The position numbers were made by a program, and so were the translations under genes. The notes below the pieces were generated by a model that had not been told where the DNA came from, did not search any database, and was given only the letters and a program-made list of their open reading frames with translations. From the NCBI GenBank assembly GCA_024207135.1, contig CP042428.1, positions 1,612,001 through 1,676,000 on the forward strand: a stretch of 64,000 nt of DNA. The letters run 5' to 3'. The number at the start of each line of letters is the position of its first letter. Within the stretch, counting starts at the first letter, position 1. Source of the DNA: Arthrobacter sp. C2. GTDB lineage: Bacteria; Actinomycetota; Actinomycetes; Actinomycetales; Micrococcaceae. This document shows positions 1 to 9,904 of the stretch, in pieces.

Positions 1-474
1 GGGGGTGCTGCCGTTGCGACCCAGTCCGGTGTCGATCTTCAGGTGCACGCGTGCCGGTTGGGCCGCCGCTTCGGCGGCGCGTGCCACATGCTCAAGTTCC
101 CAGCCGGACACGGCCAGGTCGATGTTTGCGGCGATGGCCTCGGCGAAGGGGGTCCCCTTGGTGTGCAGCCAGGCCAGCATCGGGACCTCGAGTCCCGCTT
201 CCCGCACCTTCAAGGCCTCGGTGACGTGGGCGCAGCCCAGCCAGGTGGCCCCGGCCTGCACCGCTGCGCGTCCCACGGCCACGGCTCCGTGCCCGTACCC
301 GTCGGCCTTGATCACGCCCATGATGGCGGCCGGCGCCACGAGCTCGGCGACCCGCTTCACGTTTTCGCGGACGTTGGCCAGATCGATGATGGCGCGCCGT
401 TCCCAGTCCGACGTCGTTGTCGGGTCCTGGGTGTGGGTTGGATTTTCGGTCTGATCGGTAGATTGTGCACTCAC
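1..474 (-). CDS. alr: Alanine racemase, N-terminal part (gene runs off the window start)
   Basis: PLP-dependent enzyme that interconverts L- and D-alanine in the cytoplasm to supply D-Ala for peptidoglycan. Reading the minus strand from a GTG at 474 gives 158 codons without a stop up to the window edge. The PLP-binding motif VIKADGYGHG, with its lysine near residue 56, and the HLKIDTGLGRNG segment identify fold-type III alanine racemase. The first ~24 residues are a polar tail before the conserved core. A GGAG lies about 6 nt before the GTG. The catalytic tyrosine and C-terminal domain are outside the window. The identification is firm and the exact start less so. Confidence 0.93.
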   Translation of the reverse strand, partial: MSAQSTDQTENPTHTQDPTTTSDWERRAIIDLANVRENVKRVAELVAPAAIMGVIKADGYGHGAVAVGRAAVQAGATWLGCAHVTEALKVREAGLEVPMLAWLHTKGTPFAEAIAANIDLAVSGWELEHVARAAEAAAQPARVHLKIDTGLGRNGSTP

Positions 475-562
475 CGCTCCATCATCCCACTTTCAATGCG
501 GTGCGTGCTTCAGGGGCGCATCCCGGCCCACGCCCTGGTGGTGACTGGCCTTGGACATGAGA

Positions 563-606
563 ATGCCCCGGCGGCCGGATCGAAAGGATCACGGCCACCG
601 GGGCAT
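563..606 (-). terminator. Hairpin downstream of mscL
   Basis: ATGCCCCGG and CCGGGGCAT pair around a GC-rich interior, giving a strong stem just past the mscL stop. No U-tract follows on the minus strand, so this is a terminator-like hairpin rather than a textbook intrinsic terminator. It separates mscL from alr. Confidence 0.55.
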
Positions 607-639
607 CATCGGTCGTGGCACCCGAAGGTGCGCGGTTGA

Positions 640-1038
640 TCAGGCGGTTCGATTGCGCAGTTCGTCGCGGATCTCGGCCAGCAGGGCTACCTGCGGATCG
701 ATTTCCTCGGCGGGTTCCTCGACGCCCAGGCGAGCCTGGCGCATCTCGGCGAGATGCTTCATCGGCACAACAACGATGAAGTAGATGGCGGCAGCTACCA
801 GGATGAAGTTCACCAAGACGGTCAGGAATGCGCCGAACTTGATGGCCACGCCGGACCCGATCGTGACAACCAGGAAGTTGTCGAAGTTCGGGGAACCGAC
901 CAATGCTGCAATCAATGGCATAAGAATGTTCTCAACCAATGAATTGATCACGGCGCCAAAAGCGGCACCAATGACGACGGCAACGGCAAGGTCAACGACG
1001 TTGCCCTGCATAATGAAATCCTTGAATCCTTTTAACAT
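640..1038 (-). CDS. mscL: Large-conductance mechanosensitive channel MscL
   Basis: Homopentameric inner-membrane channel that opens under membrane tension to release solutes during hypo-osmotic shock. The 132-residue product has the family layout: an amphipathic N-terminus (MLKGFKDFIMQGN), TM1 at about 15-40 containing VVDLAVAVVIGAAFGAVINS, a periplasmic loop, TM2 at about 65-95 and a charged C-terminal helix ending LAEIRDELRN. The ATG at 1038 is chosen because MLKGF is the usual family start; an in-frame upstream start would add 11 unconserved residues. The gene stands alone between alr and coaA, followed by a hairpin. No clear promoter was found. Confidence 0.95.
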   Translation of the reverse strand: MLKGFKDFIMQGNVVDLAVAVVIGAAFGAVINSLVENILMPLIAALVGSPNFDNFLVVTIGSGVAIKFGAFLTVLVNFILVAAAIYFIVVVPMKHLAEMRQARLGVEEPAEEIDPQVALLAEIRDELRNRTA

Positions 1039-1133
1039 GTGCCCAGCTTTGCACACATTGCCAGTGGTCAATAGGTGGAAGCGCGGTAATTTTTCGAAAA
1101 GTTTACGAACCGTTCATCGGGCGCATTCCGATT

Positions 1134-2093
1134 TTAGATCTTGCGAAGCAGCATTCTGCGGATCGAATGGTCCGCCGATTTGCTTAATACGAGCTGTGCG
1201 CGGCCGCGCGTCGGGATGACGTTTTCCCGCAGGTTCGGCTCGTTGATGCGCTTCCAGATGCCGTGCGCCGTTTCCCTGGCTTCGTCGTCGCTGAGCGATG
1301 CGTAGCGGTGGAAATAGGACGCTGGATCCGAGAAGGCACCCGAACGCAGCTTCATGAATCGGCGGATGTACCACTCCTCGATGTCCGCCGTCCGCGCGTC
1401 GACATAGACGGAGAAGTCAAAGAAATCACTCAACGCCAGTCCCGCGGTGCCGTCCATCCGGGCCCGGGCCGGCTGCAGGACGTTGAGTCCCTCCACGATC
1501 AACACCTGCGGGGAGCGCACCACCACTTCCTTGCCGGGGACGATGTCGTAGCTCAGGTGCGAGTACCAGGGTGCGCGCACCTCGGGTGCCCCGGATTTCA
1601 CTTCCGAGACAAAACGCAACAGGCGTCGGCGGTCGTAGGACTCGGGGAAGCCCTTGCGATGCATGATGCCGCGTTTTTCCAGATCCGCGTTCGGGTACAG
1701 GAAGCCGTCGGTCGTGATCAATTGCACGTCGGGGGTGTCGGGCCAGCGGCGCAGCAATTCCTGCAGCACGCGAGCGGTCGTGGACTTGCCCACGGCCACG
1801 GAACCTGCCACGCCGATGACGAAGGGGGTTCGCCGGGTTTTTTCCCCGAGGAAGGTGTTGGTGGCCTGGTGCAGCGAGGCCGCGCCCTGGACATAGAGGT
1901 TGAGCAGGCGCGACAAGGGCAGGTACACCTCGCGCACCTCGGCGAGGTTGAGCTGTTCACCCAGGCCGCTGAGGCGGCGGAGGTCCGCTTCGTCCAGTGG
2001 CTGCTTCAGTTCATTGGACAGTCTTGCCCAGGTCTGGCGGTCCAATTCGACAAAGGGTGTTGCACTGTAGTCGACCGCACGCTGTCCATTCAC
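1134..2093 (-). CDS. coaA: Pantothenate kinase, type I (CoaA)
   Basis: Phosphorylates pantothenate with ATP, the first committed step of coenzyme A synthesis. The 319-residue product carries a Walker A motif GSVAVGKS at about 97-104 and the segments [24 protein letters not shown] and INEPNL typical of bacterial type I CoaA. The start is a GTG at 2093 with AAGG about 5 nt upstream; the open frame extends further but lacks conserved residues. The gene is divergent from glmS across about 150 bp, so the two probably have separate promoters there. Confidence 0.95.
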   Translation of the reverse strand: MNGQRAVDYSATPFVELDRQTWARLSNELKQPLDEADLRRLSGLGEQLNLAEVREVYLPLSRLLNLYVQGAASLHQATNTFLGEKTRRTPFVIGVAGSVAVGKSTTARVLQELLRRWPDTPDVQLITTDGFLYPNADLEKRGIMHRKGFPESYDRRRLLRFVSEVKSGAPEVRAPWYSHLSYDIVPGKEVVVRSPQVLIVEGLNVLQPARARMDGTAGLALSDFFDFSVYVDARTADIEEWYIRRFMKLRSGAFSDPASYFHRYASLSDDEARETAHGIWKRINEPNLRENVIPTRGRAQLVLSKSADHSIRRMLLRKI

Positions 2094-2228
2094 GCCTTGA
2101 ATTGTGCCAACAACCCACCTGTATTCCCAAACTTCGCCATTTGGCCATACTTCCCGGCTATGTTCATGACCACAAAATATTATGCCCACCCAACAGGGCA
2201 AATGTATCTGCGGCCTTGTGCGGCACGG

Positions 2229-2241
2229 TACTCTTTTTTTC
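2229..2241 (+). promoter_or_regulatory. Candidate -10 box for a leaderless glmS transcript
   Basis: TACTCT at 2229-2234 fits the actinobacterial TANNNT -10 pattern and ends 7 nt before the glmS ATG. A pyrimidine run, not a ribosome binding site, fills the gap. A start site at or next to the A of the ATG would give a leaderless mRNA. The -35 is weak. Confidence 0.4.
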
Positions 2242-4113
2242 ATGTGTGGAATTGTTGGATACGTAGGTAATGCTGGACGCGCGGCCGATCACGGCGCGCT
2301 CGATGTGATTCTCGAGGGCCTGCGGCGCCTCGAATATCGCGGTTACGACTCGGCCGGCCTGGCCGTTGTCACCGACGCGGGCATCGACTCGCGCAAAAAG
2401 GCTGGCAAGCTCGCCAACCTCGTCCAGTCGCTGGAAGACGCACCGCTGCCGGCGGCCTTGACCGGCATCGGGCACACCCGCTGGGCTACCCACGGCGGCC
2501 CGACCGACGCCAACGCCCACCCGCACCTTGCCGATGAAGGCAACCTCGCAATGATCCACAACGGCATCATCGAGAACTTCGCCGAGCTGAAGGCCAAGCT
2601 GCGCGCCGAGGGCGTCGAGTTCATCTCCGACACCGACACCGAAGTCGCAGCGGCCCTGCTCGGCTCCGTCTACCGCGGCGCCGGCGAGGGAAACCTCACC
2701 CGTTCCATGGAGCTGACCGCCCGCCAGCTCGAGGGTGCCTTCACCCTGCTGGCCGTGCACGCCGAACACCCCGGTGTAGTCGTGGCCGCCCGCCGCAACT
2801 CCCCGCTGGTGCTGGGACTGGGCGACGGGGAAAACTTCCTGGGTTCGGATGTCTCGGGCTTCATCGACTTCACCCGCCGCGCCGTCGAGCTGGGCCAGGA
2901 CCAGATCGTCACCATCACCCCCGAAACCCACAGCATCACCGACTTCGAGGGCAACCCCGCCGAGGGCAAGGAATTCCACGTCGATTGGGATGCCGCCAGC
3001 GCCGAAAAGGGCGGGTTCGCCTCCTTCATGGAAAAGGAAATCTTTGACCAGCCCGCGGCTGTCGCAGACACCCTGCTCGGCCGCTCCGACGCCTTTGGCC
3101 GCCTGACTCTCGACGAGCTGCGCATCTCCCCCGAGGAACTTGCCTCCGTCACCAAGATCGTCGTGCTGGCCTGCGGCACCTCCGCCTACGGCGGATCGGT
3201 TGCCAAGTACGCAATTGAGAACTGGTGCCGCATCCCGGTCGAGGTCGAGCTGAGCCACGAGTTCCGCTACCGCGACCCGATCGTTGACTCCAACACCCTG
3301 GTCGTCTCCATCTCGCAGTCCGGCGAAACCATGGACACCCTCATGGCTGTGCGCTACGCCAAGGAGCAGGGAGCCAAGACCCTGTCGATCTGCAACACCA
3401 ACGGGTCGACCATCCCCCGCGAGTCCGACGCCGTGCTTTACACGCATGCCGGACCGGAAATCGCCGTGGCCTCCACCAAGGCCTTCCTGGCCCAGATCAC
3501 CGCAACCTACCTGCTGGGCCTGTACCTGGGCCAGCTGCGCGGGAACCTGTTCAGCGGCCAGATCAAGGACATCCTGGCCGACCTGGGCAAGATCCCGGCG
3601 AAGATCCAGGACATCCTGGACCGCGCCGAGGAAATCAAGGCGCTGGCACGCTCGATGAAGGACACCGAGTCGGTGCTCTTCCTGGGCCGCCACGTGGGCT
3701 ACCCGGTCGCCATGGAGGGTGCCCTGAAGCTCAAGGAGATCGCCTACATCCACGCCGAGGGCTTTGCCGCCGGCGAGCTCAAGCACGGCCCGATCGCGCT
3801 GATCGAGCAGGACAAGGCCGTCTTCGTGGTGGTCCCCTCACCGCGCGGCCGCGACTCGCTGCACTCCAAGGTGGTCTCCAACATCCAGGAGGTCCGCGCC
3901 CGCGGCGCCAAGACCCTGGTCATCGCCGAGGAAGGCGACGAGGCGGTGCGCGACTACGCCGAGTTCATCTTCTACGTCCCGGAGACCCCGACGCTGCTGA
4001 TGCCGCTGCTGGCCACCGTCCCGCTGCAGCTCTTCGCCTGCGAATTGGCCACGGCCAAGGGCCTGGACGTCGACCAGCCGCGCAACCTGGCCAAGTCGGT
4101 CACGGTCGAGTAG
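2242..4113 (+). CDS. glmS: Glutamine--fructose-6-phosphate aminotransferase (GlmS)
   Basis: Makes glucosamine-6-phosphate from fructose-6-phosphate and glutamine, the entry step to UDP-GlcNAc and the cell wall. The 623-residue protein begins MCGIVGYVG, so Cys2 becomes the N-terminal nucleophile of the glutaminase domain (about 2-230) once Met is removed; the GHTRWATHG motif is present. Two SIS sugar-isomerase domains follow, with SQSGETMDT and [15 protein letters not shown], ending in the usual LAKSVTVE. Cys2 fixes the start at 2242, although no ribosome binding site precedes it. No glmS riboswitch-like structure is visible, consistent with actinobacteria. A strong hairpin follows the stop. 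Confidence 0.98.
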   Translation: MCGIVGYVGNAGRAADHGALDVILEGLRRLEYRGYDSAGLAVVTDAGIDSRKKAGKLANLVQSLEDAPLPAALTGIGHTRWATHGGPTDANAHPHLADEGNLAMIHNGIIENFAELKAKLRAEGVEFISDTDTEVAAALLGSVYRGAGEGNLTRSMELTARQLEGAFTLLAVHAEHPGVVVAARRNSPLVLGLGDGENFLGSDVSGFIDFTRRAVELGQDQIVTITPETHSITDFEGNPAEGKEFHVDWDAASAEKGGFASFMEKEIFDQPAAVADTLLGRSDAFGRLTLDELRISPEELASVTKIVVLACGTSAYGGSVAKYAIENWCRIPVEVELSHEFRYRDPIVDSNTLVVSISQSGETMDTLMAVRYAKEQGAKTLSICNTNGSTIPRESDAVLYTHAGPEIAVASTKAFLAQITATYLLGLYLGQLRGNLFSGQIKDILADLGKIPAKIQDILDRAEEIKALARSMKDTESVLFLGRHVGYPVAMEGALKLKEIAYIHAEGFAAGELKHGPIALIEQDKAVFVVVPSPRGRDSLHSKVVSNIQEVRARGAKTLVIAEEGDEAVRDYAEFIFYVPETPTLLMPLLATVPLQLFACELATAKGLDVDQPRNLAKSVTVE

Positions 4114-4145
4114 CCTCCGGGCTTCTCCAAGGGTCCACCATCGTG

Positions 4146-4190
4146 CGGTGCCGGTACCTTCCCCACTTTTGTGGGAAGGCACCGGCACCG
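4146..4190 (+). terminator. glmS terminator hairpin
   Basis: CGGTGCCGGTACCTTCCCCA pairs with TGGGAAGGCACCGGCACCG across a very short loop, giving a near-perfect stem of about 19 bp. It lies between glmS and the convergent gene at 4205-4780, so it may serve both strands. The plus side continues TTCGG with no U-run. Confidence 0.75.
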
Positions 4191-4204
4191 TTCGGCGTTA
4201 AGCC

Positions 4205-4780
4205 CTAAGGGCGCTTGGTGTGGTTCATGTCCTTGTAGATGCCGCGGACGAACTCGGCCTGGGCCAGGTGCGCGGTGGTCTCCCCCAGGATGCTCACCAG
4301 CCGCGCCGCCGCAGTGACCGGTGGATCCCAGCGCCGGTCGATTACCGTGCCAAGATCCGATTCGCGCAGCGTGCCCAGGATTTCCAGGGAATGCCGGTGC
4401 ACATCCAGGTGGTAGCCGCGCAGGTATTGGCCGTCATACATCCCGAAGTCCGCTACCTGTTCGGTGCTGTGCCCGAATCCGGTGTCCAGCCGCCGGTAAG
4501 GCAGGTTGAAGCGGGACACCCAGTCGTTGGCGATCCATCGCTGCTCCGCCTCCGAATCCGGATCCAGCGCCCTGGCCAGGAACGTGAAATGGTCATCCTG
4601 CACCCGGGTCAGGTGCCAGATGAGCCAAGCCACGGGGTTCGCGGAGCTGCTGGCCCGAAAACGCAGCATCCTCGGCTCGGCGCTCTCGAGCAACGTCTCG
4701 ATCCCCTCGCTCACCCGCGTGAAGCCGTCGCGCAGCAGCAAGACCGCGCTGGGTTCCGGTTCGCTCCCGTTCGCTCCCAT
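4205..4780 (-). CDS. DUF664 / DinB-like protein
   Basis: The 191-residue protein matches the DUF664 branch of the DinB four-helix superfamily: NPVAWLIWHLTRVQDDHF near residue 45, a mid segment DTGFGHSTEQVADF, then RWDPPVTAAARLVSI and AHLAQAEFVRG at the end. Histidines in the WHL, YHLD and AHLAQ segments could form the superfamily's metal site. In actinobacteria such proteins are often mycothiol-dependent transferases or isomerases, but the substrate cannot be told here. The ATG at 4780 has a good AAGGGG ribosome binding site; the longer open frame upstream is antisense to acpS and was rejected. It is convergent with glmS and divergent from acpS. Confidence 0.82.
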   Translation of the reverse strand: MGANGSEPEPSAVLLLRDGFTRVSEGIETLLESAEPRMLRFRASSSANPVAWLIWHLTRVQDDHFTFLARALDPDSEAEQRWIANDWVSRFNLPYRRLDTGFGHSTEQVADFGMYDGQYLRGYHLDVHRHSLEILGTLRESDLGTVIDRRWDPPVTAAARLVSILGETTAHLAQAEFVRGIYKDMNHTKRP

Positions 4781-4883
4781 GAAGATTCCCCTTCCCCGTT
4801 TGCACCCTGCACACGGTATGTGGAAGCCTACGCCCGTGCGCCCCGGGACGGGACCGGAGCGCTGAGCCGATAAACTCGAGGGC

Positions 4884-5234
4884 ATGATCGTGGGAATTGG
4901 TGTTGACGTGGTCCAGGTGTCTCGTTTCAAGGCGCAGCTTGAGCGGACCCCCGCACTGCTCGAACGCCTCTTCGTCCCCGAGGAACGCGAGCTGCATGTC
5001 CGTTCCCTGGCCGCGCGATTCGCCGCCAAGGAGGCCATCGCCAAGGCGCTCGGTGCCCCGTCCGGGATGAACTGGCAGCATTGCCGGATCGAGAAGGACC
5101 AGGCGGGCGATCCCTACGTGGTGCTCGACGGTTCGGTGGCCGAGGCCGCGGCAAAGAAGGGCGTGGTGCACTGGCACCTGTCCATGAGCCATGACGGGGA
5201 CCTGGCCACGGCCATGGTCGTGGCCGAACGCTGA
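4884..5234 (+). CDS. acpS: Holo-[acyl-carrier-protein] synthase
   Basis: Transfers 4'-phosphopantetheine from CoA to the serine of apo-ACP, activating fatty acid synthesis. At 116 residues it is family-sized. The Mg-binding Asp8 lies in [12 protein letters not shown] and Glu50 in [13 protein letters not shown], and the C-terminal [18 protein letters not shown] is conserved. A TAAACT box ends 7 nt before the ATG with GAGGG in between, so the transcript has a very short leader or none. It is followed 84 bp later by nnr on the same strand. Its substrate CoA depends on coaA upstream. Confidence 0.95.
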   Translation: MIVGIGVDVVQVSRFKAQLERTPALLERLFVPEERELHVRSLAARFAAKEAIAKALGAPSGMNWQHCRIEKDQAGDPYVVLDGSVAEAAAKKGVVHWHLSMSHDGDLATAMVVAER

Positions 5235-5318
5235 GACCCGTCCCCCGCACCGGGCGCGCCCGGGCCCGCCAGCCGAAACCTGCGGCAAATACCAGCCGCG
5301 GTTGGGTATTCTGAAGAC

Positions 5319-6854
5319 ATGATCCCCGTGTATGCAGGTTCCAGTGTTCGAGATGCCGAAAAGCCGCTGCTTCGCGATGCCAACGACCTGAGACTGATGC
5401 GCCGGGCCGCCGACGCGCTGGCACACCAGGCGGTGCTGATGCTCAAGGAACACACCGGTCGGCTCTACGGATCCCGCGTGGTGGCGCTGATCGGTCCCGG
5501 CAACAACGGCGGGGACGGACTCTTCGCCCTTGCCGCCCTGGCCAAGCGCGGAGTCGCCGTCACCGCGGTGCTGCTGGCCTCCCAGGCCCACCATGAGGGC
5601 TTGGCCGCGCTGGCGCGCGCAGGAGGCCGCACCGCCGCCGCCGAGCGCCTGGAGACGCTGCTCGAGGACTGCGACCTGCTCATCGACGCCGCCTACGGCA
5701 CCGGGCTGCGCCCCGGCGCCCACCTGCCGGCCATCCCCCGCCATATCCCGGTGCTCGCGTGCGACGTGCCCAGCGGCGTCGATGCCGACACTGGTGCGGC
5801 TGCCCAGAGCGTGATCCCGGCCGAGCGGACCGTGACCTTCGGGGCGCTGAAGACCGGCCTGGTGGTGGGATCCGGGCATCTGGTCTCCGGACGCATCCGC
5901 GTCACCGACATCGGGCTCACCCCGACCCTGGGCAAGCCGGAGGCCTGGGTCGTGCAGGGAGACGACCTGGAATTGCTGCTCGACCGCGACCACGGCTGGT
6001 CGGCGGCGGGCAGGCACAAGTACCAGCGCGGGGTGCTGGGATTGCTGGCCGGCTCCGTCCGTTACCCCGGCGCCGCGGTGCTCAGCGCCCGTGCCGCCGT
6101 CGCCACCGGGCTGGGGCTGCTGCGCACCATCGTCCCGGAGAACGTGGCCACGGCCCTGACCAGCCAGGTCCCCGAGGCCGTCCCGCTGGGCACCGACGAG
6201 CTGACCGCCCTGCTGGCGCAAAACCGCCGCAACGGGCGCGAGGGCGCCACCCGCATCGGAGCCTGGGCCATCGGCCCCGGACTGGAAGACACGCCAGAGA
6301 CGCGCCGGCACCTGCAACAGATCCTCTCGGCCAACAACCCGTGCGTCATCGACGCCAGCGCGCTGGCGATGCTGGAACCGGGCGAACACCGCCAGCTGCG
6401 CATCCTCACCCCGCATGCCGGGGAACTGAACGCCCTGCTGGCCAAGGCCGGGGTGCGCGTCAGCGCCCGGGACATCGCCGCCGACCCGATCCGCTGGGCC
6501 CGCTGGGCCGCGGTCGCCTACGACTGCGTGATCCTGCTCAAGGGTTCGGCAACCATCTGCACGGCCCCGGACGGCTACGCACTGATCGTGCACGCCTCAA
6601 CCCCGGACCTGGCCACCGCGGGCAGCGGGGATGTCCTCACCGGCATCCTGGGCACGTTGCTGGCGGCCGCCGACTTCCCGGCCACGCCGACCACCGGCGA
6701 CGCCACCGCCCTGAGCCACCGCCTGACCGACCTTGCTGCAGCAGGGGCGCTGATCCACGCCCACGCCGGCGCGCTGGCGGCCCGCGAAGGCACGCTCAGC
6801 GCCGTCGATCTGCTGGTGGAGCTGCCGCGCGCGGCCAGGGACCTGGGGCTCTAG
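5319..6854 (+). CDS. nnr: Bifunctional NAD(P)H-hydrate epimerase / ADP-dependent dehydratase
   Basis: Repairs damaged NADHX and NADPHX. The N-terminal YjeF_N epimerase domain (about 1-215) carries the Rossmann-like motif GPGNNGGDG at 59-67 and ends CDVPSGVDADTG and FGALKTGL. The C-terminal ribokinase-like dehydratase domain (about 225-511) includes ILTPHAGEL and the nucleotide-binding STPDLATAGSGDVLTGIL near residue 430. At 511 residues it is a normal-length fusion of the two activities. It follows acpS on the same strand and ends 230 bp before the convergent ugd. Confidence 0.95.
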   Translation: MIPVYAGSSVRDAEKPLLRDANDLRLMRRAADALAHQAVLMLKEHTGRLYGSRVVALIGPGNNGGDGLFALAALAKRGVAVTAVLLASQAHHEGLAALARAGGRTAAAERLETLLEDCDLLIDAAYGTGLRPGAHLPAIPRHIPVLACDVPSGVDADTGAAAQSVIPAERTVTFGALKTGLVVGSGHLVSGRIRVTDIGLTPTLGKPEAWVVQGDDLELLLDRDHGWSAAGRHKYQRGVLGLLAGSVRYPGAAVLSARAAVATGLGLLRTIVPENVATALTSQVPEAVPLGTDELTALLAQNRRNGREGATRIGAWAIGPGLEDTPETRRHLQQILSANNPCVIDASALAMLEPGEHRQLRILTPHAGELNALLAKAGVRVSARDIAADPIRWARWAAVAYDCVILLKGSATICTAPDGYALIVHASTPDLATAGSGDVLTGILGTLLAAADFPATPTTGDATALSHRLTDLAAAGALIHAHAGALAAREGTLSAVDLLVELPRAARDLGL

Positions 6855-7055
6855 GTTCCGTTTGCGGCGAACGATCCCGGTTTCGGGCATTAAAATGGGC
6901 CCACCAAAATTGCGAGTCATGGCGGGCCCTTTTCGCAGTTGCGGAAACTTGGGGTTTTCGCAGCATGCTGACGCGGGTAATTGGGGTAACCAACGCTGAT
7001 GATCATGCTACCCAACTTTCCGGATTTGGCACGTCCCACCGCTGAAGTTAAGAAA

Positions 7056-7075
7056 TACCGGCAGGCTTGCCGGTA
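7056..7075 (-). terminator. ugd terminator
   Basis: TACCGGCA and TGCCGGTA form a perfect 8-bp stem with a GGCT/AGCC loop. On the minus strand it is followed by the U-rich TTTCTTAAC, as expected for an intrinsic terminator about 10 nt past the ugd stop. Confidence 0.8.
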
Positions 7076-7084
7076 AGGGCGCTC

Positions 7085-8428
7085 CTACAGTTCCCCATCC
7101 AGCGGGGCGTAGTGCTGGCCCATGCCAACGATTTCCCAGCCGGCGGCCTCCCACTGGGCGCGGGACAGCACATTGCGTCCGTCGATGATCCGTCGCTGCG
7201 CCACCAACGGCTCCAGGTCCGCGGGAACCAGTGCCCTGAACTCGGACCATTCGGTCAGCAGCAGTACCAGGTCCGCCTGGGCCACGGCCTCGGGCAGGTC
7301 GTCGGCGTAGTGGAGGCGCGGAAAGCGGTCGGCGGCGTTCTTGTTGCCCTTGGGGTCGTAGACCAGCACCTCGGCGCCGGCGTTGAAGAGCCGCACGGCA
7401 ATGTCCAGCGCCGGGGAGTCGCGCACGTCGTCCGAATCGGGTTTGAAGGTCACCCCGAGCACCGCGATGCGCGCACCGACCAGTTGCTCGTTGAGCATGG
7501 TGTGGGCCAGGCGCACCACGCGTTCGCGGCGGCGCAGGTTGATCTCGTCCACCTCGGCCAGGAATCCCATGGTGTGGGTCAGGCCCAGTTCGCTGGTCCG
7601 TGCCTGCAGGGCGCGAATGTCCTTGGGCAGGCAGCCTCCGCCGAACCCGACCCCGGCGTTGAGGAACTTCCGCCCGATGCGAGCATCATGGCCCAGCGCG
7701 TCGGCCAGCACGGTGATGTCCCCGCCGATCGTCTCGGTCACCTCGGCAAAGGAGTTGATGAAGGAGATCTTGGTGGCCAGGAAGGCGTTGGCGGCGACCT
7801 TGACCAGTTCGGCGGTTTCGAAGTCCGTCACGATCAACGGGGTGTCCGCCTCCAGCGCGCTTGCATAGATGCTGCGCAGCACCATCTCGGAGGTTTCGTC
7901 CTCGACACCCAGCACCAGCCGGTCCGGGGTCATGGTGTCGGCCACGGCGAAGCCCTCGCGCAGGAACTCGGGATTCCAGGCCAGGGTGATCTCGGCGTCC
8001 GCGTGGGCGTTGGCGGCGATCAGGGTGCGCAGGCGCCGGGCGGTTCCCACCGGCACCGTGGACTTGCCCACGATCAGGGCCTTGCCGCGGATGCGGGTGG
8101 CCAGCTCGGCGACTGCAGCGTCGACGTAGCGCATGTCGGCCCCGTGCCCGTCGGCGCGCTGCGGGGTGCCGACGCCGATGAAGTGCACGTCCGCCCAGGA
8201 GGACACCTGCTCGTAGTCGGTGGTGAAGCGCAACCGGCCGGAGGCCACGTGCTTGCGCAGCAGCTCGGGCAGGCCGGGCTCGTGGAAGGGCAGCAAGCCT
8301 GCCGAGAGTGCCTCGATCTTGGCCGGGTCGACGTCGACGCCGATGACCTCGAATCCCAGCTCCGCCATGCAGGCCGCGTGCGTCGCGCCCAGGTACCCGG
8401 TGCCGACCACCGAAATCTTCATGCTCAT
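7085..8428 (-). CDS. ugd: UDP-glucose 6-dehydrogenase
   Basis: Oxidises UDP-glucose to UDP-glucuronate with two NAD+, supplying polysaccharide and cell-surface glycan synthesis. The 447-residue product has an N-terminal Rossmann NAD domain (VVGTGYLGATHA), the central segment VGKSTVPVGTA, the active-site Cys in GVGFGGGCLPKD near residue 265, and the C-terminal UDP-binding segment VLGVTFKPDSDDVRDSP. The start is ATG 8428 or ATG 8422 (MKISVVG); neither has a clear ribosome binding site. No glycosyltransferases are adjacent, so the glucuronate sink is elsewhere. It shares strand with glmM but a hairpin separates them. Confidence 0.94.
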   Translation of the reverse strand: MSMKISVVGTGYLGATHAACMAELGFEVIGVDVDPAKIEALSAGLLPFHEPGLPELLRKHVASGRLRFTTDYEQVSSWADVHFIGVGTPQRADGHGADMRYVDAAVAELATRIRGKALIVGKSTVPVGTARRLRTLIAANAHADAEITLAWNPEFLREGFAVADTMTPDRLVLGVEDETSEMVLRSIYASALEADTPLIVTDFETAELVKVAANAFLATKISFINSFAEVTETIGGDITVLADALGHDARIGRKFLNAGVGFGGGCLPKDIRALQARTSELGLTHTMGFLAEVDEINLRRRERVVRLAHTMLNEQLVGARIAVLGVTFKPDSDDVRDSPALDIAVRLFNAGAEVLVYDPKGNKNAADRFPRLHYADDLPEAVAQADLVLLLTEWSEFRALVPADLEPLVAQRRIIDGRNVLSRAQWEAAGWEIVGMGQHYAPLDGEL

Positions 8429-8455
8429 GCCCGTGGGAAACCCTTCAACTTTTTG

Positions 8456-8479
8456 GGGTGCAACGGGGGTGTTGCACCC
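8456..8479 (-). promoter_or_regulatory. Stem-loop in the ugd 5' region
   Basis: GGGTGCAAC and GTTGCACCC form a perfect 9-bp inverted repeat with a 6-nt loop, about 28 nt before the ugd start. There is no U-run on either strand, so it looks more like an operator or leader hairpin than a terminator. Confidence 0.4.
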
Positions 8480-8491
8480 GCACAAATGAAC

Positions 8492-8535
8492 GTGGCCGAG
8501 GTCCGGGCACCCGTGGTGCCGGAACGCTCGGCCAC
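8492..8535 (-). terminator. glmM terminator hairpin
   Basis: GTGGCCGAG and CTCGGCCAC form the outer stem, and CCGGGCACC with GGTGCCGG the inner stem. The element begins 23 nt past the glmM stop. No U-tract follows. Confidence 0.6.
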
Positions 8536-8557
8536 ATTGGCAATGCGGGAGTGGATG

Positions 8558-9904
8558 TCAGAGCGCCAGTTCGCGCTGGACGACGTCGGCCAGGGACTGA
8601 GCCAGGGAACTCGCCATGGCGTGCGAGGTGGCCTCGACCATCACGCGGACCACCGGCTCGGTTCCCGAGGGGCGCAGCAGCACGCGGCCGTTCTCGCCCA
8701 GTTCCGCCTCGGCGGCGGCGATCGCGGTGATCAGCGTCTTGTTGCTGGGCGCGGCTTCCTTGTCGACGCCCTTGACGTTGATCAGCACCTGCGGGAGCAC
8801 CGTCATGGCGGCGGCAAGCTCCTTGAGGGTCTTGCCGGTGGCATTGACGCGGGCTGCGATGTGCAGGCCGGTAAGCACCCCGTCGCCGGTGGTGGCGTGG
8901 TCGGCGAAGATCACGTGGCCGGACTGCTCCCCGCCCAGGTTGTAGTCGCCGGTGCGCATGCCCTCGAGCACGTAGCGGTCCCCCACCCCGGTTTCCAGGA
9001 TGGTGATGCCGGCTTCGCGCATGGCGATCTTCAGGCCGAGGTTGCTCATCACGGTGGCCACCAGGGTGTCGTCCTTCAGGACGCCGCGTTCCTTCATGTC
9101 GGTGGCCATGATCGCCATGATCTGGTCCCCGTCCACGACAGTGCCTTCGTGGTCCACGGCCAGGCAGCGGTCGGCGTCGCCGTCGTGGGCGATGCCCAGG
9201 TCCGCGCCGTTGTCCAGCACGGCGGCCTGCAGGCGCTCGAGGTGCGTGGAGCCGTAGCCGTCGTTGATGTTGATGCCGTCGGGTTCCGCACCGATGACCA
9301 CGACCTGGGCCCCGGCGGCGTTGAAGACCTCCGGGGAGCAGCCGCTGGCCGCGCCGTGGGCACAGTCAAGGACGACCTTCATGCCGTCAAGCCGGTTCGG
9401 CAGGGTCTGCAGCAGGTGCATGACGTAGCGGTCCTCGGCATCCGCGAAGCGCGTTACCCGTCCCACGTCACCGCCGACCGGACGGTACTTGGGCTTGTCC
9501 AGGGCCGCCTCGATGGCGTCCTCCAGGGCGTCGTCGAGCTTCTTGCCGCCGCGGGCCAGGAACTTGATCCCGTTGTCCGGGGCGGGGTTGTGCGAGGCGG
9601 AGATCATGACGCCGAAGTCGGCGCCCAGATCCGCGACCAGGTACGCCGCCGCCGGCGTCGGAAGGGTCCCCGCATCGTGCACATCGACGCCGGAGGCTGC
9701 GAGCCCCGCCTCGATTGCAGCAGAGAGGAAGTCGCCACTGATCCTGGGATCCTTGGCCACCACCGCCACGGGCCTGCGCCCGTCATGTATTTTCTCGTGC
9801 CCCAGCACCATCGCGGCGGCCTGTGAAAGCGCCATCGCCAGTTCGGGGGTCAGAAGTTCGTTTGCTTTTCCGCGGACACCATCGGTCCCAAATAACCTTG
9901 CCAT
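8558..9904 (-). CDS. glmM: Phosphoglucosamine mutase
   Basis: Converts glucosamine-6-phosphate, the GlmS product, to glucosamine-1-phosphate for UDP-GlcNAc synthesis. The 448-residue protein starts [12 protein letters not shown]. It carries the phosphoserine loop ISASHNP (serine about 104), the metal-binding loop DGDADRC, the sugar-binding loop GGEQSGH and the phosphate-binding [14 protein letters not shown] at the C-terminus. ATG 9910 is an alternative start adding two residues. It lies on the same strand downstream of rplM-rpsI but is separated from them by tandem hairpins. Confidence 0.97.
   Translation of the reverse strand: MARLFGTDGVRGKANELLTPELAMALSQAAAMVLGHEKIHDGRRPVAVVAKDPRISGDFLSAAIEAGLAASGVDVHDAGTLPTPAAAYLVADLGADFGVMISASHNPAPDNGIKFLARGGKKLDDALEDAIEAALDKPKYRPVGGDVGRVTRFADAEDRYVMHLLQTLPNRLDGMKVVLDCAHGAASGCSPEVFNAAGAQVVVIGAEPDGININDGYGSTHLERLQAAVLDNGADLGIAHDGDADRCLAVDHEGTVVDGDQIMAIMATDMKERGVLKDDTLVATVMSNLGLKIAMREAGITILETGVGDRYVLEGMRTGDYNLGGEQSGHVIFADHATTGDGVLTGLHIAARVNATGKTLKELAAAMTVLPQVLINVKGVDKEAAPSNKTLITAIAAAEAELGENGRVLLRPSGTEPVVRVMVEATSHAMASSLAQSLADVVQRELAL

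Noticed and set aside
2164-3786. 540-codon frame on the minus strand
   Set aside because: Antisense to glmS, no homologous motifs; shadow.
4593-6593. 666-codon frame on the minus strand
   Set aside because: Antisense to acpS and nnr; its codons past 4780 lack family sequence, and DUF664 ends with its own ribosome binding site.
8492-8535. Riboswitch between glmM and ugd
   Set aside because: The structure is a simple two-part stem with no conserved ligand-binding core, so a terminator explains it.
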